NCBI GenBank assembly: GCA_012064415.1
Contig: SSNU01004331.1
Location: 516,135-580,134, forward strand
DNA: 64,000 nucleotides
DNA from: Gyrodactylus bullatarudis
Lineage: Eukaryota > Platyhelminthes > Monogenea > Gyrodactylidea > Gyrodactylidae
Direction: 5' to 3'
In this document: piece after piece, positions 25,601-64,000 of the stretch
Layout: each line of letters opens with the position of its first letter
Numbering within the stretch: the first letter of the stretch is position 1
Translations under genes and position numbers: made by a program
Notes under the pieces: model-generated
Told to the model about the DNA's origin: nothing
Databases searched by the model: none
Seen by the model: only the letters and a program-made list of their open reading frames with translations

Positions 25601-28600
25601 ATGATTTGAAACCCTGCCATCACTTTTAGATCAAAGATCAATATTTTATTGATTGCTCAGCTCAAAATATTTTTCTCTGATTAGTTTCTCTTTAGAATAG
25701 CCTCAGTTCAAACTAGATTAATCCTTTTTAAAATCTATATCTTCATCTTTGGTTTAAGTGGTCATAACATTTATTTGGCTCTGATTGCAGAATATTTAAA
25801 TCAACCTTTAAAACGAAACAAAGAATGAATCTTTTTAATTAATTCTAGCTAAAAGCTTCTCTTCATATCGAACATTAAAATGACCCTTCACTTAGTTCTC
25901 GGTTTTTGAAATTAATTCCAACCAACACATTTCGGATTATGTGTCCTTTCACTCTTCCAAAAGATTTTTTCAAACACAGATAGGGTACAAATTTTTACAA
26001 AAATCTAAATTCTTTTTCATCACAAATTCGAATGGGTAGAATGCTTTTTGGATTCCAGATCTTTTCGCCCACTTTGAAAATCATAGATTTCTAACCTCAG
26101 ATTATTCAGCCTAGTGGAAATATTTTCTGCTTTTCAATAATGAACCCTAGTCCAGGATATCTTATTGTTTATATAATTATTCTTGGTTAATTTTTAATTT
26201 CGGAAACCTTGTCAGAACCATGTGATTTGTTCCATTTTTAAGAAGAATGTATTCCTTCATCTATGCCTCTCTCATTGAAACTTTTTGCATTGTTTATTTT
26301 AAAATAAATTGATTTTATTTCTCCTTTAATCGATCGAAACTCACCTCCAAAAGTTTCCTCTTACTGGGAACAAAATCATGAAAATCTAAATCTTTCTAGA
26401 TCAAAATGATTTCCCCTTGCTAACAGGTCTGTTCTCTACTGGGTTTCATGATACCAGTGATCTGAAGAATGAAATTCAATTTAAGGGATCAGGATTAATT
26501 GATTTCAAATAAAATAAGCCCCTCATATTAAATAGGAGAAGTTAGAGGGTGGATGAGCTGCTACACACACACACACTTAGAGAGAAACGGTGTGTATGTG
26601 TGCTTAACACACAGTGAGAGAGAAAGACAGAGATAGCAAGAGAACCCCAATATAATTTTTTCATCTCTTCAATGCAGATGATGTATTTATATCCTCCATC
26701 TCTCTCTCCTCTTTTAAATGAATACATAACATTTGTACAATTATTATTGTATCCAGATTTTATGAATTTAAAAGATGGAAAGAAACTTATGTTCTTTAAA
26801 TTGGGTTAAATGAACATTAGGAAGAAGGATAAATGGATAGATCAATTGTGAAGCTTTGACTCTTTGTGTCTAATCATGTGTTTTTGTGGTGAGGGGCAGC
26901 AAAAATGATTCAATTGGAACAAAATCTATTATTAATTAGAGATCAGAGTAAAGGAAGGGATAAATTTTTTATGCAAATTTAAATTACCTTGAAAGAGGAA
27001 TGATGATTCGATTTTTTAATTCATTAGGAATCAGGAAAGAATGCAGCCCATCCAAATTCACGATTCACAGCTCCCGCGCATCAATGTCCGATCATTGACC
27101 CGAAATGGGAAGATCCAAAGGGGGTCCCTATTGATGCTATCATTTTCGGAGGACGTCGAAGTTCTGGTATTCCCCTTGTTCTCGAATCTTTCGACTGGAA
27201 GCATGGAGTTTTTATGGGAGCTTCAATGAAGTCTCAATCAACTGCTGCCGCTGAGCATAAATCAAACCAACTCATGCATGATCCCTTTGCTATGCGACCA
27301 TTCTTTGGATATAACTTTGGCAAATACATGCAACACTGGCTCAAGTAAGATGGAAAAATTTCCCTTCAATATTGAGTTGATGTAGTTCCGTTTATTGTTT
27401 TTACTAACCATTAGATTTTCCCTCTTTTTCATAATTAACCCTTTTGTGAGATTTTCTCAGCCCTAATCAATAGAACATTAACCCCCTCTTATTTTGCATT
27501 AATTTTATCTGAATGAAAAAGAGTCTTGGCGCTTCTTACTATTGATTCCAGGTAAACTTTGAGAGAAATATCAGGAGGTCATAACAAGATCACGTAATCT
27601 ATTTGTATAAATCTAAAAAAGGCTCAAAGATCTTAACTTTGAAAAACTTTCAAAAGATCAGACTAATAATTTTGATTTTTTTTCTGGTTTTCATACTGTT
27701 AAATGTAGCTGTGATAAAAGTTTCATCGGTCAAACTGGTAGAAATTTCAAAACTATAATCAAAGAACATAAAAACAGTGACAAAAAATCACATGTTTCTC
27801 AACATTTTCTCAGCAATAATGGGCATAAAATCAATTTTGAAGGGGTTTAAATTCTTAGTGTTCAAAAAAAACTTGATAATGATACTTTTATTAAAAGTTT
27901 TCGATTAAAGTGAATATTGAGGAGTGCTGGATTCAGGTTTTTGGTTAAAGAAACAAAAATCAGTTCTATGAAATTTGTGTTTCTGATAACTGATGAATGC
28001 TTTTTTGAATTGTAGGTCAAACTTCTGCTATAATGTACTATCATCTTCCGAATTAATTCGAAAAATCTATTCGGTGTTTGATAAGTTATCAATGATAAGC
28101 TTGTCGTACCAATGAGGAAGGCGTGTAAAGATAATAATTACTATTTGGAAAGGCATACTAATGTTTACTAGAAATATTTCCCACAGGTTCCACTTGTATT
28201 TGTTAATGGATTAGCCCATGTCGCTGAATGTTACAGGTTACTGATGGATCCCACTGAGACTAGTACGAAAGAAACTCTCCGAGCATTTAGACATGAGCTA
28301 ATCCATTACCAAATGTAAGTCGAATCTGTGGGATATATATTACCTAAGCACCTAGAACGAAATATTTCTAGTAAACCTTTGTAAGTAAAGGTGCTGTACT
28401 ATATTTATTAGAAAGCATACTAATAATACTGGAGCTTAAAATTTTTATTAAACTTTAAATGAAATAACATTGTTTATATTATAATTCAGCTTTGAAAAGA
28501 ACAAGAATTACAAATTGCCAAAAATTTATCATGTCAATTGGTTCCTCTGTGATGAAGATAACAAATTCATTTGGCCTGGCTTCGGCGACAATAGTCGTGT

Positions 28601-28859
28601 CCTAGACTGGATTTGTAAACGTCTCAATGGTACAGTTGGCTGTGATTCAACTCCATTAGGCAATATACCCAAGGAAGTTGATCTTGACACCTCTGGTCTT
28701 AACGTTAATTACAGGGACCTGTTCAAAATCTCGAAAAACTTTTTACTCGATGAATGCAATGAGTTGGAGCAATATTTCCTGGAACAGGTAGGCTGTGATA
28801 CTCCTGATGAGATAATGAAGCAACTGAAAATGTTACGAGAAAGAGCTGGAAAATTATAG
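22633..28859 (+). CDS. PCK1: Phosphoenolpyruvate carboxykinase (GTP), cytosolic type
   Basis: Converts oxaloacetate plus GTP to phosphoenolpyruvate, GDP and CO2, in gluconeogenesis or, in the reverse direction, anaerobic CO2 fixation. Five exons, 22633-22777, 22834-23262, 24958-25529, 27028-27344 and 28490-28859, give 610 aa (human PCK1 622). Introns are 56, 1695, 1498 and 1145 nt. Conserved blocks include [58 protein letters not shown], the P-loop with active-site Cys [12 protein letters not shown] (about residues 270-282), [11 protein letters not shown], the nucleotide-site loop [32 protein letters not shown] and [11 protein letters not shown]. The N-terminus [16 protein letters not shown] is short and lacks a mitochondrial leader, which supports a cytosolic enzyme. 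All large introns hold repeat relics. AATAAA lies at 28904-28909. The human symbol is by homology. Confidence 0.97.
23475..23956. repeat. Foldback (inverted-repeat) element in PEPCK intron 2
   Basis: Two arms of about 115 bp, starting AAAGTCGGGAATCAATGATT on the left and ending ATCGTCGATACCCAACTTCA on the right, are imperfect reverse complements. They share a TTCTTGA/TCAAGAATTCGAATTTTT core and a TTGCCCACT motif. The middle is unique and has no ORF. A related fragment (ATATTTTCATCAAGAATTC) recurs near 58545-58570, so this is a family. It is a non-autonomous element of unknown class and fairly old, judging by arm divergence. Confidence 0.75.
27692..27912 (+). pseudogene. GIY-YIG endonuclease relic of a Penelope-like element
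   Basis: PEPCK intron 4 contains a 52-codon open stretch, [20 protein letters not shown] followed by [20 protein letters not shown]. This is the pattern of the GIY-YIG nuclease domain at the C-terminus of Penelope-like retroelements: C-x-C, then (Y/F)IGQTGR, an EH a short distance on, and S-H-V-x-x-H. A stop follows INFEGV at 27848. The same frame then resumes as [18 protein letters not shown] before another stop. I see no reverse-transcriptase remains, so this is a truncated, dead copy. The first Tyr of YIG is replaced by Phe, itself seen in the family. Homology is by motif only. Confidence 0.72.
28163..28376. repeat. Palindromic element in PEPCK intron 4
   Basis: The left arm GTTTACTAGAAATATTTC (28163-28180) is the reverse complement of 28359-28376. 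A second block, TAATGGATTAGCCCATGTC, pairs with GACATGAGCTAATCCATTA further in. The ten-base string GCATACTAAT occurs at 28153-28162 and again at 28415-28424, which may be a target duplication although the right copy is 38 bp beyond the arm. No ORF. Confidence 0.65.
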
Positions 28860-30129
28860 ATGTACTCAAACATGTTTCGAATATACCATCTTGATATTTA
28901 CAAAATAAATTGAAAAATTTTACACGATCTACTCTGTGATTCGATGATTCAGAATATACTTTATTGAAAACTACATCTATACATAGGATTTCATTAAACT
29001 CTAGCCAGATTCTGCTTAAACGATTAAATATAATAGTCCCAAATAAACTTATTATAATGCAGCTACTACAAAGTAATAACGGCAAATTAAAAAAAGTATT
29101 TTGACTAATCTTGAAGTTTAAAAACACGTGTCTAAATACTGTCTATCACATTTACATGTTCTATTCAAGTTTCAACAAATAGTTAACATAAAAACCTTAT
29201 ATTTTTCGAAAAGAATTTGGCAAGAAATAATTTTTTCTATGTATTCATAAAATGTTGTTTCAACATAGTTGAACATAAAATAAATTTAGTCTGTATCTAT
29301 TTATTTATTTGGATAACTAATAGAGAAACATTTTCATTAATTTTGAAATAGAGTGGGGTTTTCCTTCAGAAAAGAAACTGTACAAAGCGAATAATATCTC
29401 TGCATTTAACAACCTCCATTAAGATACACTTTGGTACTACAGACTCTGTGTAAAAACTAATTAAACATCCCATATTATCTTTTACAATCATATCCTATGC
29501 TACTGCAGCAATGCTACATCAAAAGTATGCATGAGTCATTAAATTGTTTACTCTGGTAGCAAGTCATTGTATTTTGGCTTGAATACTGCCGTCTCACAAA
29601 GAAAATCTACATTTTGAAAATTTTCCAAAACTTGAATTATTGTATCACTCAGAAATTCAAAAATTCTCTGATGAATCGAGTGACTTTTTTCAGCAAACAG
29701 TAACAAAATAGTTTGACAATCTCTTAAAAATGGATATTTTTAATTTGCAACCATTATAATGATGAATGAGTCATCTGTCTAGAGATTCTGTACTAGCGAA
29801 ACATTACAGCACAGATGAATCAGCATTCGAAAGCATAAAGAGAGAAAAACTATTATATATTTTGACATAATGTTTTGGCAACGCTCTGTGAATATTTTAT
29901 TGTTTAAAGCATTTCTTCTGAGTGATTATTTAGCTAGTCCAGATTTTATTGATCGAAAGTACCATCTAAAACTTGAATTTACATTTTAAGCTGGGAAATA
30001 TTTAGAGCTGGAATGTCTAAAAATCATTGGGATCTCAGATAAATAAATTCAAAAAGATGGTTTTAGAGTATTTAAACCACATGTGTATTTCAAGTTTTTA
30101 AATCAAATGAACAGTCATAATTAGAGTCG
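28860..30129. other. PEPCK 3' intergenic region
   Basis: Apart from the PEPCK poly(A) signal at 28904-28909 I find nothing supported here. The frame at 28723-29127 on the minus strand is mostly antisense to the last PEPCK exon. Confidence 0.6.
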
Positions 30130-30351
30130 TTATAGATTGATTATCTTGTTAATAGCAAAAATAACTGGAAGCGAGAGCTGAGATAATGTGCCGACTGAAT
30201 TGGAAGGAGGTTCGGTTGTTTCTTCAGGAATGACAGTCTCTAAAGGTGCTGAAGTAGTCTCGGTAACCTCTTGAGGGGCAGCTGATTCATCTTGGGAAGC
30301 CACGAATGAGATAAAGATTACGAAAATGAAGAAAAGGAATGTGACCTTCAT
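30130..30351 (-). CDS. Small secreted, Thr/Glu/Pro-rich protein
   Basis: A 73-aa frame begins MKVTFLFFIFVIFISFVASQ, a textbook signal peptide with likely cleavage after VAS. The mature part is short and rich in Glu, Thr, Pro and Ser (DESAAPQEVTETTSAPLETV), suitable for O-glycosylation. The C-terminus LSLPVIFAINKIINL is hydrophobic after a Ser/Gly/Thr stretch, so GPI anchoring or membrane association is possible. I do not recognise a family. It is divergent from NOC3L with 174 bp between starts. An extracellular or surface role is inference from composition alone. Confidence 0.6.
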   Translation of the reverse strand: MKVTFLFFIFVIFISFVASQDESAAPQEVTETTSAPLETVIPEETTEPPSNSVGTLSQLSLPVIFAINKIINL

Positions 30352-30525
30352 TGTGTGTTGTCTAAGTCGAAATTTAAAAATTAGATTGAAATATAGCGGT
30401 AATCCAAAATGTAAAATTTAAAACCAAGATTTTTATAAAAATTTGAAATGATATTTGTTTGATTTGTACAGAAATACAAAATTTTCATAACCTATTCAAG
30501 AATCTATAATATAGATATATATTAA

Positions 30526-32906
30526 ATGTCAAATAATTCATATGTTTATGACAAGATCAAATCTGTTATTCTCAAAGAAAAAATAATCCATCTCTGTAAG
30601 AAATCTCCCATCCATGAAGAGAACAATGTAAGTAATCAAATTCATATTCTTAGTACACTAATGTTCGTGACGTAGTTAAACTAATATTCTCTGAAGAATT
30701 CATCAAGTCAAAGGATGTTCGAAGATTCCTTATTGTTTCCATTGAGAGATTATTCTCGGATACTTTACCTGGGTATAAAGTCCGTGTTAGGACTGAAGCT
30801 GAAAAGAATTCTCTGGTAATTTTTAAAATTTTATCTCAAATTTCAGCTCAAAAAAGATACTCGAAAACTTTGGGAAGGAGAAGAAGTTCTCCTGAGAGCC
30901 TATCATAAATATATCACCTTTCTCAGGATTATTGCGGAAGATAAAACACTGAAAAAGTTGCCTAATTCTTACGAAGACCTCAAGACTCAAACTTATACCA
31001 ACTCTGATAAGATTATAGCATTTCGATGTCTATCATCACTGTATATAAATCATCCTGATTTCAATCACAGTGATGAGATTTTAAATCTTTTATCAAATCA
31101 AATAAATCATGGATCTGATGAAATACAAGAAGAACTATTGCAGAGATTCCGGGAATTCTTTCAAAACGATTTCAACAAGGATCACACCCTGCGTGTCTGC
31201 AAAGCTCTGCATAGGATTGCTAAAAATTGCAACTTTAAAGTGGGCCCATCCCTTCTGAAAGCATTGTCTTTTGTTCCAATTTCTGAAGTACCAGTTAAGC
31301 AAGAAGACGGCAAGATGATGACACATCGAGATAGAAAGATGAAAATGTCTCGAAAAGAGAGAAGGGTTCGTGTCTAATTATTGCTTCACTATTTTTGTGT
31401 TTACTAATCAATCACTTTTGCTACTTCCAGCTAGATAAAAAGGACAAAAACCTCAAAAAAGATTTGAAAGAGATGGAAGCTACAAAGGCCAAAGACAACC
31501 TCATCAAACTCAACGAACTCTGTCTTAATGAAATCCTCTTTGTTTACTTCAAGATTCTCAAACAGGAAACCAACTACATACAAATGCTATCTGAAAAGGA
31601 AAACTCTAAAACAATATCAAATCGTCGCCTCCCATTGGCTTTAATGGGCCTTTCAACCTTTGCCTATCACATAAATGTTGACTACGTTGAAGATTTGATC
31701 ACACTCCTGAATGGAATTATCAAGAATTCTGAAAAAGTAAGCTACGCTCATTCTGGATGATTCTAATTCTAATGATAAACGAGTGCATTTAATGTGAAAA
31801 TCTGTTTTAGATTTATGGAACACAGGTGTCGTTGTATTGTCTTCACACTCTAATTGTGATCATGAGCAAATCTTCAGCCTCTACAACACTTAAACAATAT
31901 GACTTTGGCAAGCTCTACGACCACCTACACGACATCTTCAACAATGTCTGTGGAATCTATAAAGAAAGAAAGGTCCAAGAGTATTCTGATTACTCAAGTC
32001 AAGGTAAAGATTGGGTCGAGAGTGGCTATTACTTCTCCTCGAATACCCCGGCTGCCCAATGCTCTAGACTTATTGCCGAAGAGAAGAGTAGAAGGAATAA
32101 GAAGAAAATGAAGGAATTCAAAAGATCTGTAAACATTAGTTCGTCTGATGAGATTTCAATGAAGAATACACGAGTTCTCTCCTGCATACGATCCTCGGAC
32201 AATGTTAGCATTGACGAGGTTGTTGATTTACTCATCGGTTGTCTTCGCGTCTTAATCCTGAGACATCGTGGCCAATCAGGAAGTGGAGGTCTCACTGCTG
32301 CTCGTGCCCTCACATTTGCTAAGCAACTCATCACTCTGGCCATTAACGTTGTGAGTTTCTTTTCTATCGAATTGTGCACCTTAAAATCTGAATTGAATCA
32401 CTCCTCTTCCACAGGTTGAGCCATCTACTTGCTCCTCAGTTCTAATCTGTCTCATTCAATTGTTCACAATGAATCCTCAGTGCGATGCCCTCTTCGACCC
32501 AGAGATTGATCTCTCAGCCCAAATACCAGCCATGATGGTCTTCAAATCGAATTCATCCTCTCTATGGGAACTTCTCTCCTTGGTTCGCCATTTCTCTCCC
32601 ATTGTCTCACATTTGGCCAAATTATGCATTAAAATGGGCAGATCAATGTCGAATAGTTTCACCTCCGAGGAAAACTTTATCATCAACATTGGCCTGGAGA
32701 AAATAACCGATGATCACAATTTGAACGCCCTCTTCGCTATGAACCCTTGCCAGGTTCGTCATGCCATGGCTGCCAAAGAAATCTCTTTAGCCATGAGTCA
32801 AATTCAAATGGACTCACTTAAAAAGACATCCCTCGGTATAAAACGAAAATCACCTAGCCATATTAAAAGACCAGGCAAGGTTAAGAAACAAAAATTCGTC
32901 TCCTAA
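30526..32906 (+). CDS. NOC3L: NOC3-like nucleolar complex protein (60S biogenesis)
   Basis: Member of the Noc3 family, which with Noc2 escorts 60S precursors from nucleolus to nucleoplasm. Six exons, 30526-30627, 30654-30815, 30847-31365, 31431-31736, 31811-32350 and 32415-32906, give 706 aa (human about 800). Introns are 26, 31, 65, 74 and 64 nt. The early part has RRFLIVSIERLFSDTLPGYK followed by VRVRTEAEKNS, matching the NOC3 N-terminal block VSLMELFKDITPSYKIRPL. A basic stretch KMMTHRDRKMKMSRKERR follows. The CBF/Noc3 region reads ILFVYFKILKQ, PLALMGLSTFAYHINVDYVE, ALTFAKQLITLAINV, SSLWELLSLVRHFSPIVSHL and finally DDHNLNALFAMNP. The tail is Lys-rich and nuclear. AATAAA lies at 32948-32953. 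The 26-nt and 31-nt introns are required to keep frame. Confidence 0.93.
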
Positions 32907-33054
32907 TACATCACATGCTCCCGCGTGAAGAATGAAAGTCAATTTTAAATAAAGCTGAATTCACACTCTAAACTTTTCTCATGTCTCCGTTCTTATTTAG
33001 CTCTACCAAGCATGCTTTAATTCTTGTCTTTGAATGTTGCTTTAAAATTTGGTT

Positions 33055-33187
33055 ATGAATTCTGATTGGTTGGATGTGCTAGCTTGCATTTTGATTGGTT
33101 AGTGTTACTTTCCTTAACGTGAATAATTATGCCCAAATGATCCTTGTGATCATTTGTCCATGATTAATACTATAGAGACCTTTTCTA
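33055..33187 (+). promoter_or_regulatory. PCBP promoter with two inverted CCAAT boxes
   Basis: Two copies of TGATTGGTT at 33063-33071 and 33092-33100 give inverted CCAAT boxes spaced 29 bp apart, about 90-125 bp upstream of the first recognised PCBP codon. Paired CCAAT boxes are typical NF-Y sites in TATA-less promoters. The assignment depends on 33188 being close to the real 5' end. Confidence 0.45.
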
Positions 33188-61552
<28,365 letters not shown>

Positions 61553-62218
61553 AAAGATGAATATGCAGTACAACCAAAATGTGCCTACAATACAGTACAA
61601 TTATGATTAGTTATTCTACAGATCCAATCAGAGGATGTCTAAACCCAACCAATGGAATTGTAATATAGATTATTGCTATTATTAGCTTCAAAGTTATTTT
61701 AGAGATGAAAACATGTAGCTACACACTCGAGGGACGAAAAACTTGGATGGTTACTCTTTATTTTTTAATGCTCACGTCATCTGTAAAGGCCTACATATTT
61801 ATTTATATGATCATATATCATCATAAAAGATCATCATATAAGATCATCTGTAAAGGCCTACATATTTATTCATATGATCAGATATAAGAAAGAGTTGGGT
61901 TTTTTCTAACCTAAAAGTCTACGTACAGACTCTGCTCAAATTTCAACACATTTTATCTTACACTTTGTAAAAGAATGATGTATAATACAATCTTGAATAT
62001 ATATATACACACAGGCACAGTGTAATATGAGACACAGTGTTTATTGTTACTAATATATATATAATTATTATATGGGAATAATAAGAGAGATAATATTACA
62101 AATTGAAAAAATACAAATTTTATTATCCTTTCTCTTACATCATATTAAAGTTTGTTAAAATGTTTTCCTTGCAAACAATCATCCCAATAACATAGTAGTA
62201 AAGAAGGAAATATTATTA
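61553..62218. other. PCBP-UBXN6 tail-to-tail intergenic
   Basis: No gene seen. A direct duplication with a period of 67 bp (CATCTGTAAAGGCCTACATA, 61778 and 61845) is followed by TA-rich simple sequence. Both genes' 3' UTRs must end here. Confidence 0.6.
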
Positions 62219-63551
62219 TCACTTGGGTAGAATTTCTTCTCGTAATACATGGCCTTTCACGTAGCCTGGTATGTAAAGGTTAAGCATGCAGCATGGAGCA
62301 AGGCCCAGTTCAGCGATTTTACCACTGACTGTTTTTATATCAACTCTCGTTGCAGACGACTTTCTCACGTCTGTTTTAATAGTACCGGGAGGTGCAAACA
62401 ATAGATATGAGACAGATGGGTCTCTTAGACAAGATGAGACCCACTGAATAATCTGCGAGACATCGTCGTTAGCACAGAAGATGCTCTGTAGATAGTAATC
62501 ACCAGGCGTGTGAACCCTTATGAGGGAGAATTTGTAATTCCTTATTTCTCTAATTCGAAGTTTCTCCCTCAGAGCTGAGGTTAGCAACATGTCCTCTTGT
62601 GTGGCTCTAATCTTGTTCTCGTTCATAATCTTCTTAAAGTGATCCTTGCTAAGAGTGAAAAAGTCATCGGATAGATCATCAACACCAACATGCAAACGAC
62701 CCATTTCCCCAATTTTGAATACCTGAGTGGACCGATACAGCTCCGGAATGAACGGTTCAACTGATGAAAATGTTTCCAAGTATTTTTCATACTTTGAAGT
62801 ATTAATTTCAGCTGAATCTGGAATGACAAATACTTCTTCTTCCTCTTCTTCGCCTTGATTGGGATTTTCAACTTTCACTTTTTCCTCTTTAAAGTTGAAG
62901 ATTCCGAGAAATTCTGGAAAATGTTCTATGCAACATAAATCCCTGATAATTCCGTTGTTCTTTCGAAGTTTTCTAAACTTTGGATTATTTGGATCGTTTA
63001 AGAGATTTTGAATAATCTTTTGGATAAAAGTGAATCTCTTTTTGCGTAACTCCACTAAGCTCAATGCACCCGGATCATTGTGGTCATAGTTGGATGGAAA
63101 TTGAGATTTTTCTATATTACGGACTAAGCGAAGAATAGATGCATTGCAGGCGTCTTCTCCTTTGAAACTAGCCAAATGTTCATCTATTTTCTTATCAACT
63201 TCAGCATAAGAATTGATGAATGAATCTCCAAGAAGATTAGGACACCAAAAGAGAATCTCTTAGAGAAAAATCAAAAAATAAGCATACCAATTTGTGGAGT
63301 AGGTTTTTCCACTTCTATAATTTTGGGTTTGAAGCTCTCTGATTCTTTTAGGGCTGCGAGATAAGCTTCTTTTTCTAGTTCTAATTCTGTCTTTTTAGAA
63401 GAAACTATTCAATAAAAACAAAAAACAAACTTGATTTCTGTTTTTCAGGCTCAGGTGCAGAGTCTTTACGGCCTAGAACATGACCTGGGCCAGCTTTAGC
63501 AAAGGCTCTATCAGCCTTTTTCTTCCTTGCAAAATTCAGAAGTTCATTCAT
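62219..63551 (-). CDS. UBXN6: UBXN6-like UBX/PUB p97 (VCP) cofactor
   Basis: Adaptor that binds the p97/VCP C-terminus through its PUB domain, acting in endolysosomal and ER-associated degradation. Three exons, 63551-63431, 63404-63288 and 63258-62219, join across introns of 26 and 29 nt, giving 425 aa (human 441). The N-terminus MNELLNFARKKKADRAFAKA then GPGHVLG matches the N-terminal helix block (FKSAGPGQKL in human). The PUB region begins with ILFWCPNLLGDSFINSYAEV, and a Glu run follows. The pre-UBX segment is YRSTQVFKIGEMGRL and DDFFTLSKDHFKKIM, and the UBX domain starts NYKFSLIRVHTPGDYYLQSI and ends LGLAPCCMLNLYIPGY. Both micro-introns are needed to place the N-terminal block in frame. 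It is head-to-head with striatin at 120 bp. Confidence 0.92.
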
Positions 63552-63671
63552 TCAAATTGGTTGAGATACTTAACAACGAGTAGTTTTCATCATGGGAATT
63601 AAAATGCAATTTTTGTTTCATAAATATCTAAAACTGCCGCGATAGTCGACTGATGTAAAACTTATCTTCTG
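63552..63671. promoter_or_regulatory. Bidirectional promoter between UBXN6 and striatin
   Basis: Just 120 bp lie between divergent start codons. It contains CTGCCGCGATAGTCGACTG, a locally GC-richer patch, but no TATA box. Confidence 0.55.
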
Positions 63672-64000
63672 ATGGAAGAAGAGTATGATTGTCCAGCTAA
63701 TTATGAGGGCACTGAAATTAATCCTGATGGCCAGAATCATCAGAACAATGACTCGCCCCAACCTCTTACCTCTTATTCATTCGATGGGATACTAGATTTC
63801 CTACAAAATGAATGGGCTAAAATGAATCTGGCCAGATCTCAGTGGTCTAATGAGAAGATGGAATATCAAATGAAGATTGGTTACCTTCAGAATGAAGTTA
63901 AACTACAAGAAAATCTCAAAAGAGATCTTGTACGTCGTATTAAAATGCTGGAATATGCTTTGAAACAAGAAAGACTGAAATCCAAAGGGACATCTTCTAC
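63672..64000 (+). CDS. STRN: Striatin, N-terminal part (runs off window)
   Basis: Scaffold and B''' regulatory subunit of PP2A in the STRIPAK complex. The open frame from the ATG at 63672 gives MEEEYDCPANYEGTEINPDG, then the striatin caveolin-binding motif and coiled coil: SYSFDGILDFLQNEWAKMNL followed by ARSQWSNEKMEYQMKIGYLQ, and QENLKRDLVRRIKMLEYALK followed by QERLKSKG. The last segment is nearly identical to striatins across animals. The calmodulin-binding region and WD40 repeats would lie beyond 64000. The symbol is by homology; STRN, STRN3 and STRN4 cannot be separated. Confidence 0.95.
   Translation, partial: MEEEYDCPANYEGTEINPDGQNHQNNDSPQPLTSYSFDGILDFLQNEWAKMNLARSQWSNEKMEYQMKIGYLQNEVKLQENLKRDLVRRIKMLEYALKQERLKSKGTSS

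Noticed and set aside
32029..32379. 116-codon minus-strand ORF
   Set aside because: Antisense to NOC3L exon 5, which has clear family homology.

Overview
This is AT-rich animal nuclear DNA: spliced genes with GT-AG introns, AATAAA poly(A) signals, many di- and trinucleotide microsatellites, and metazoan gene families (SSBP/SSDP, LRRFIP, striatin, PCBP, CFAP20). I rebuilt gene models by joining exons in phase. The most diagnostic trait is intron size. At least 17 introns are 23-40 nt, in XPG, CFAP20, GFAT, RPL10, SSBP, LRRFIP, NOC3L and UBXN6. Introns of 1-7 kb also occur, in PEPCK and PCBP. Introns this short are known in dicyemid mesozoans and some other miniaturised animals. A dicyemid-like host is my best guess, but it is an inference.

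Layout: 850-3680 (-) is a RhoGEF, 3' part not found. 4180-7113 (+) is the XPG/ERCC5 endonuclease. 7402-7590 (-) is a small unidentified protein. 7817-8429 (+) is CFAP20. 8561-11054 (-) is glutamine:fructose-6-phosphate aminotransferase. 11187-11877 (+) is ribosomal protein L10. 12405-13920 (+) is SSBP/SSDP, followed by about 3.8 kb rich in microsatellites. 17755-21343 (+) is LRRFIP. 22633-28859 (+) is cytosolic PEPCK, with transposon relics in its introns. 30130-30351 (-) is a small secreted protein. 30526-32906 (+) is NOC3-like. 33188-61552 (+) is a 28-kb poly(C)-binding-protein gene with three KH domains, microexons of 24, 33 and 16 nt, and introns filled with inverted-repeat elements. 62219-63551 (-) is UBXN6. 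63672 to the window end (+) is striatin, 5' part only.

Head-to-head pairs recur: RhoGEF/XPG, small protein/CFAP20, GFAT/RPL10, secreted protein/NOC3L and UBXN6/striatin. They are separated by only 120-500 bp, so shared bidirectional promoters are likely. The genes are otherwise mostly unrelated housekeeping functions: DNA repair, cilia, hexosamine synthesis, ribosome assembly, gluconeogenesis, RNA binding, p97 adaptor and STRIPAK scaffold.

The accessory DNA holds the surprises. Inside PCBP intron 7 there is a three-layer nest of palindromic elements at TA sites, one carrying a small ORF that resembles a transposase DNA-binding domain. The same intron holds a hammerhead ribozyme whose core differs from consensus only at G8. 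PEPCK intron 4 contains a GIY-YIG relic of Penelope type. Several other TA-flanked foldback elements are present.
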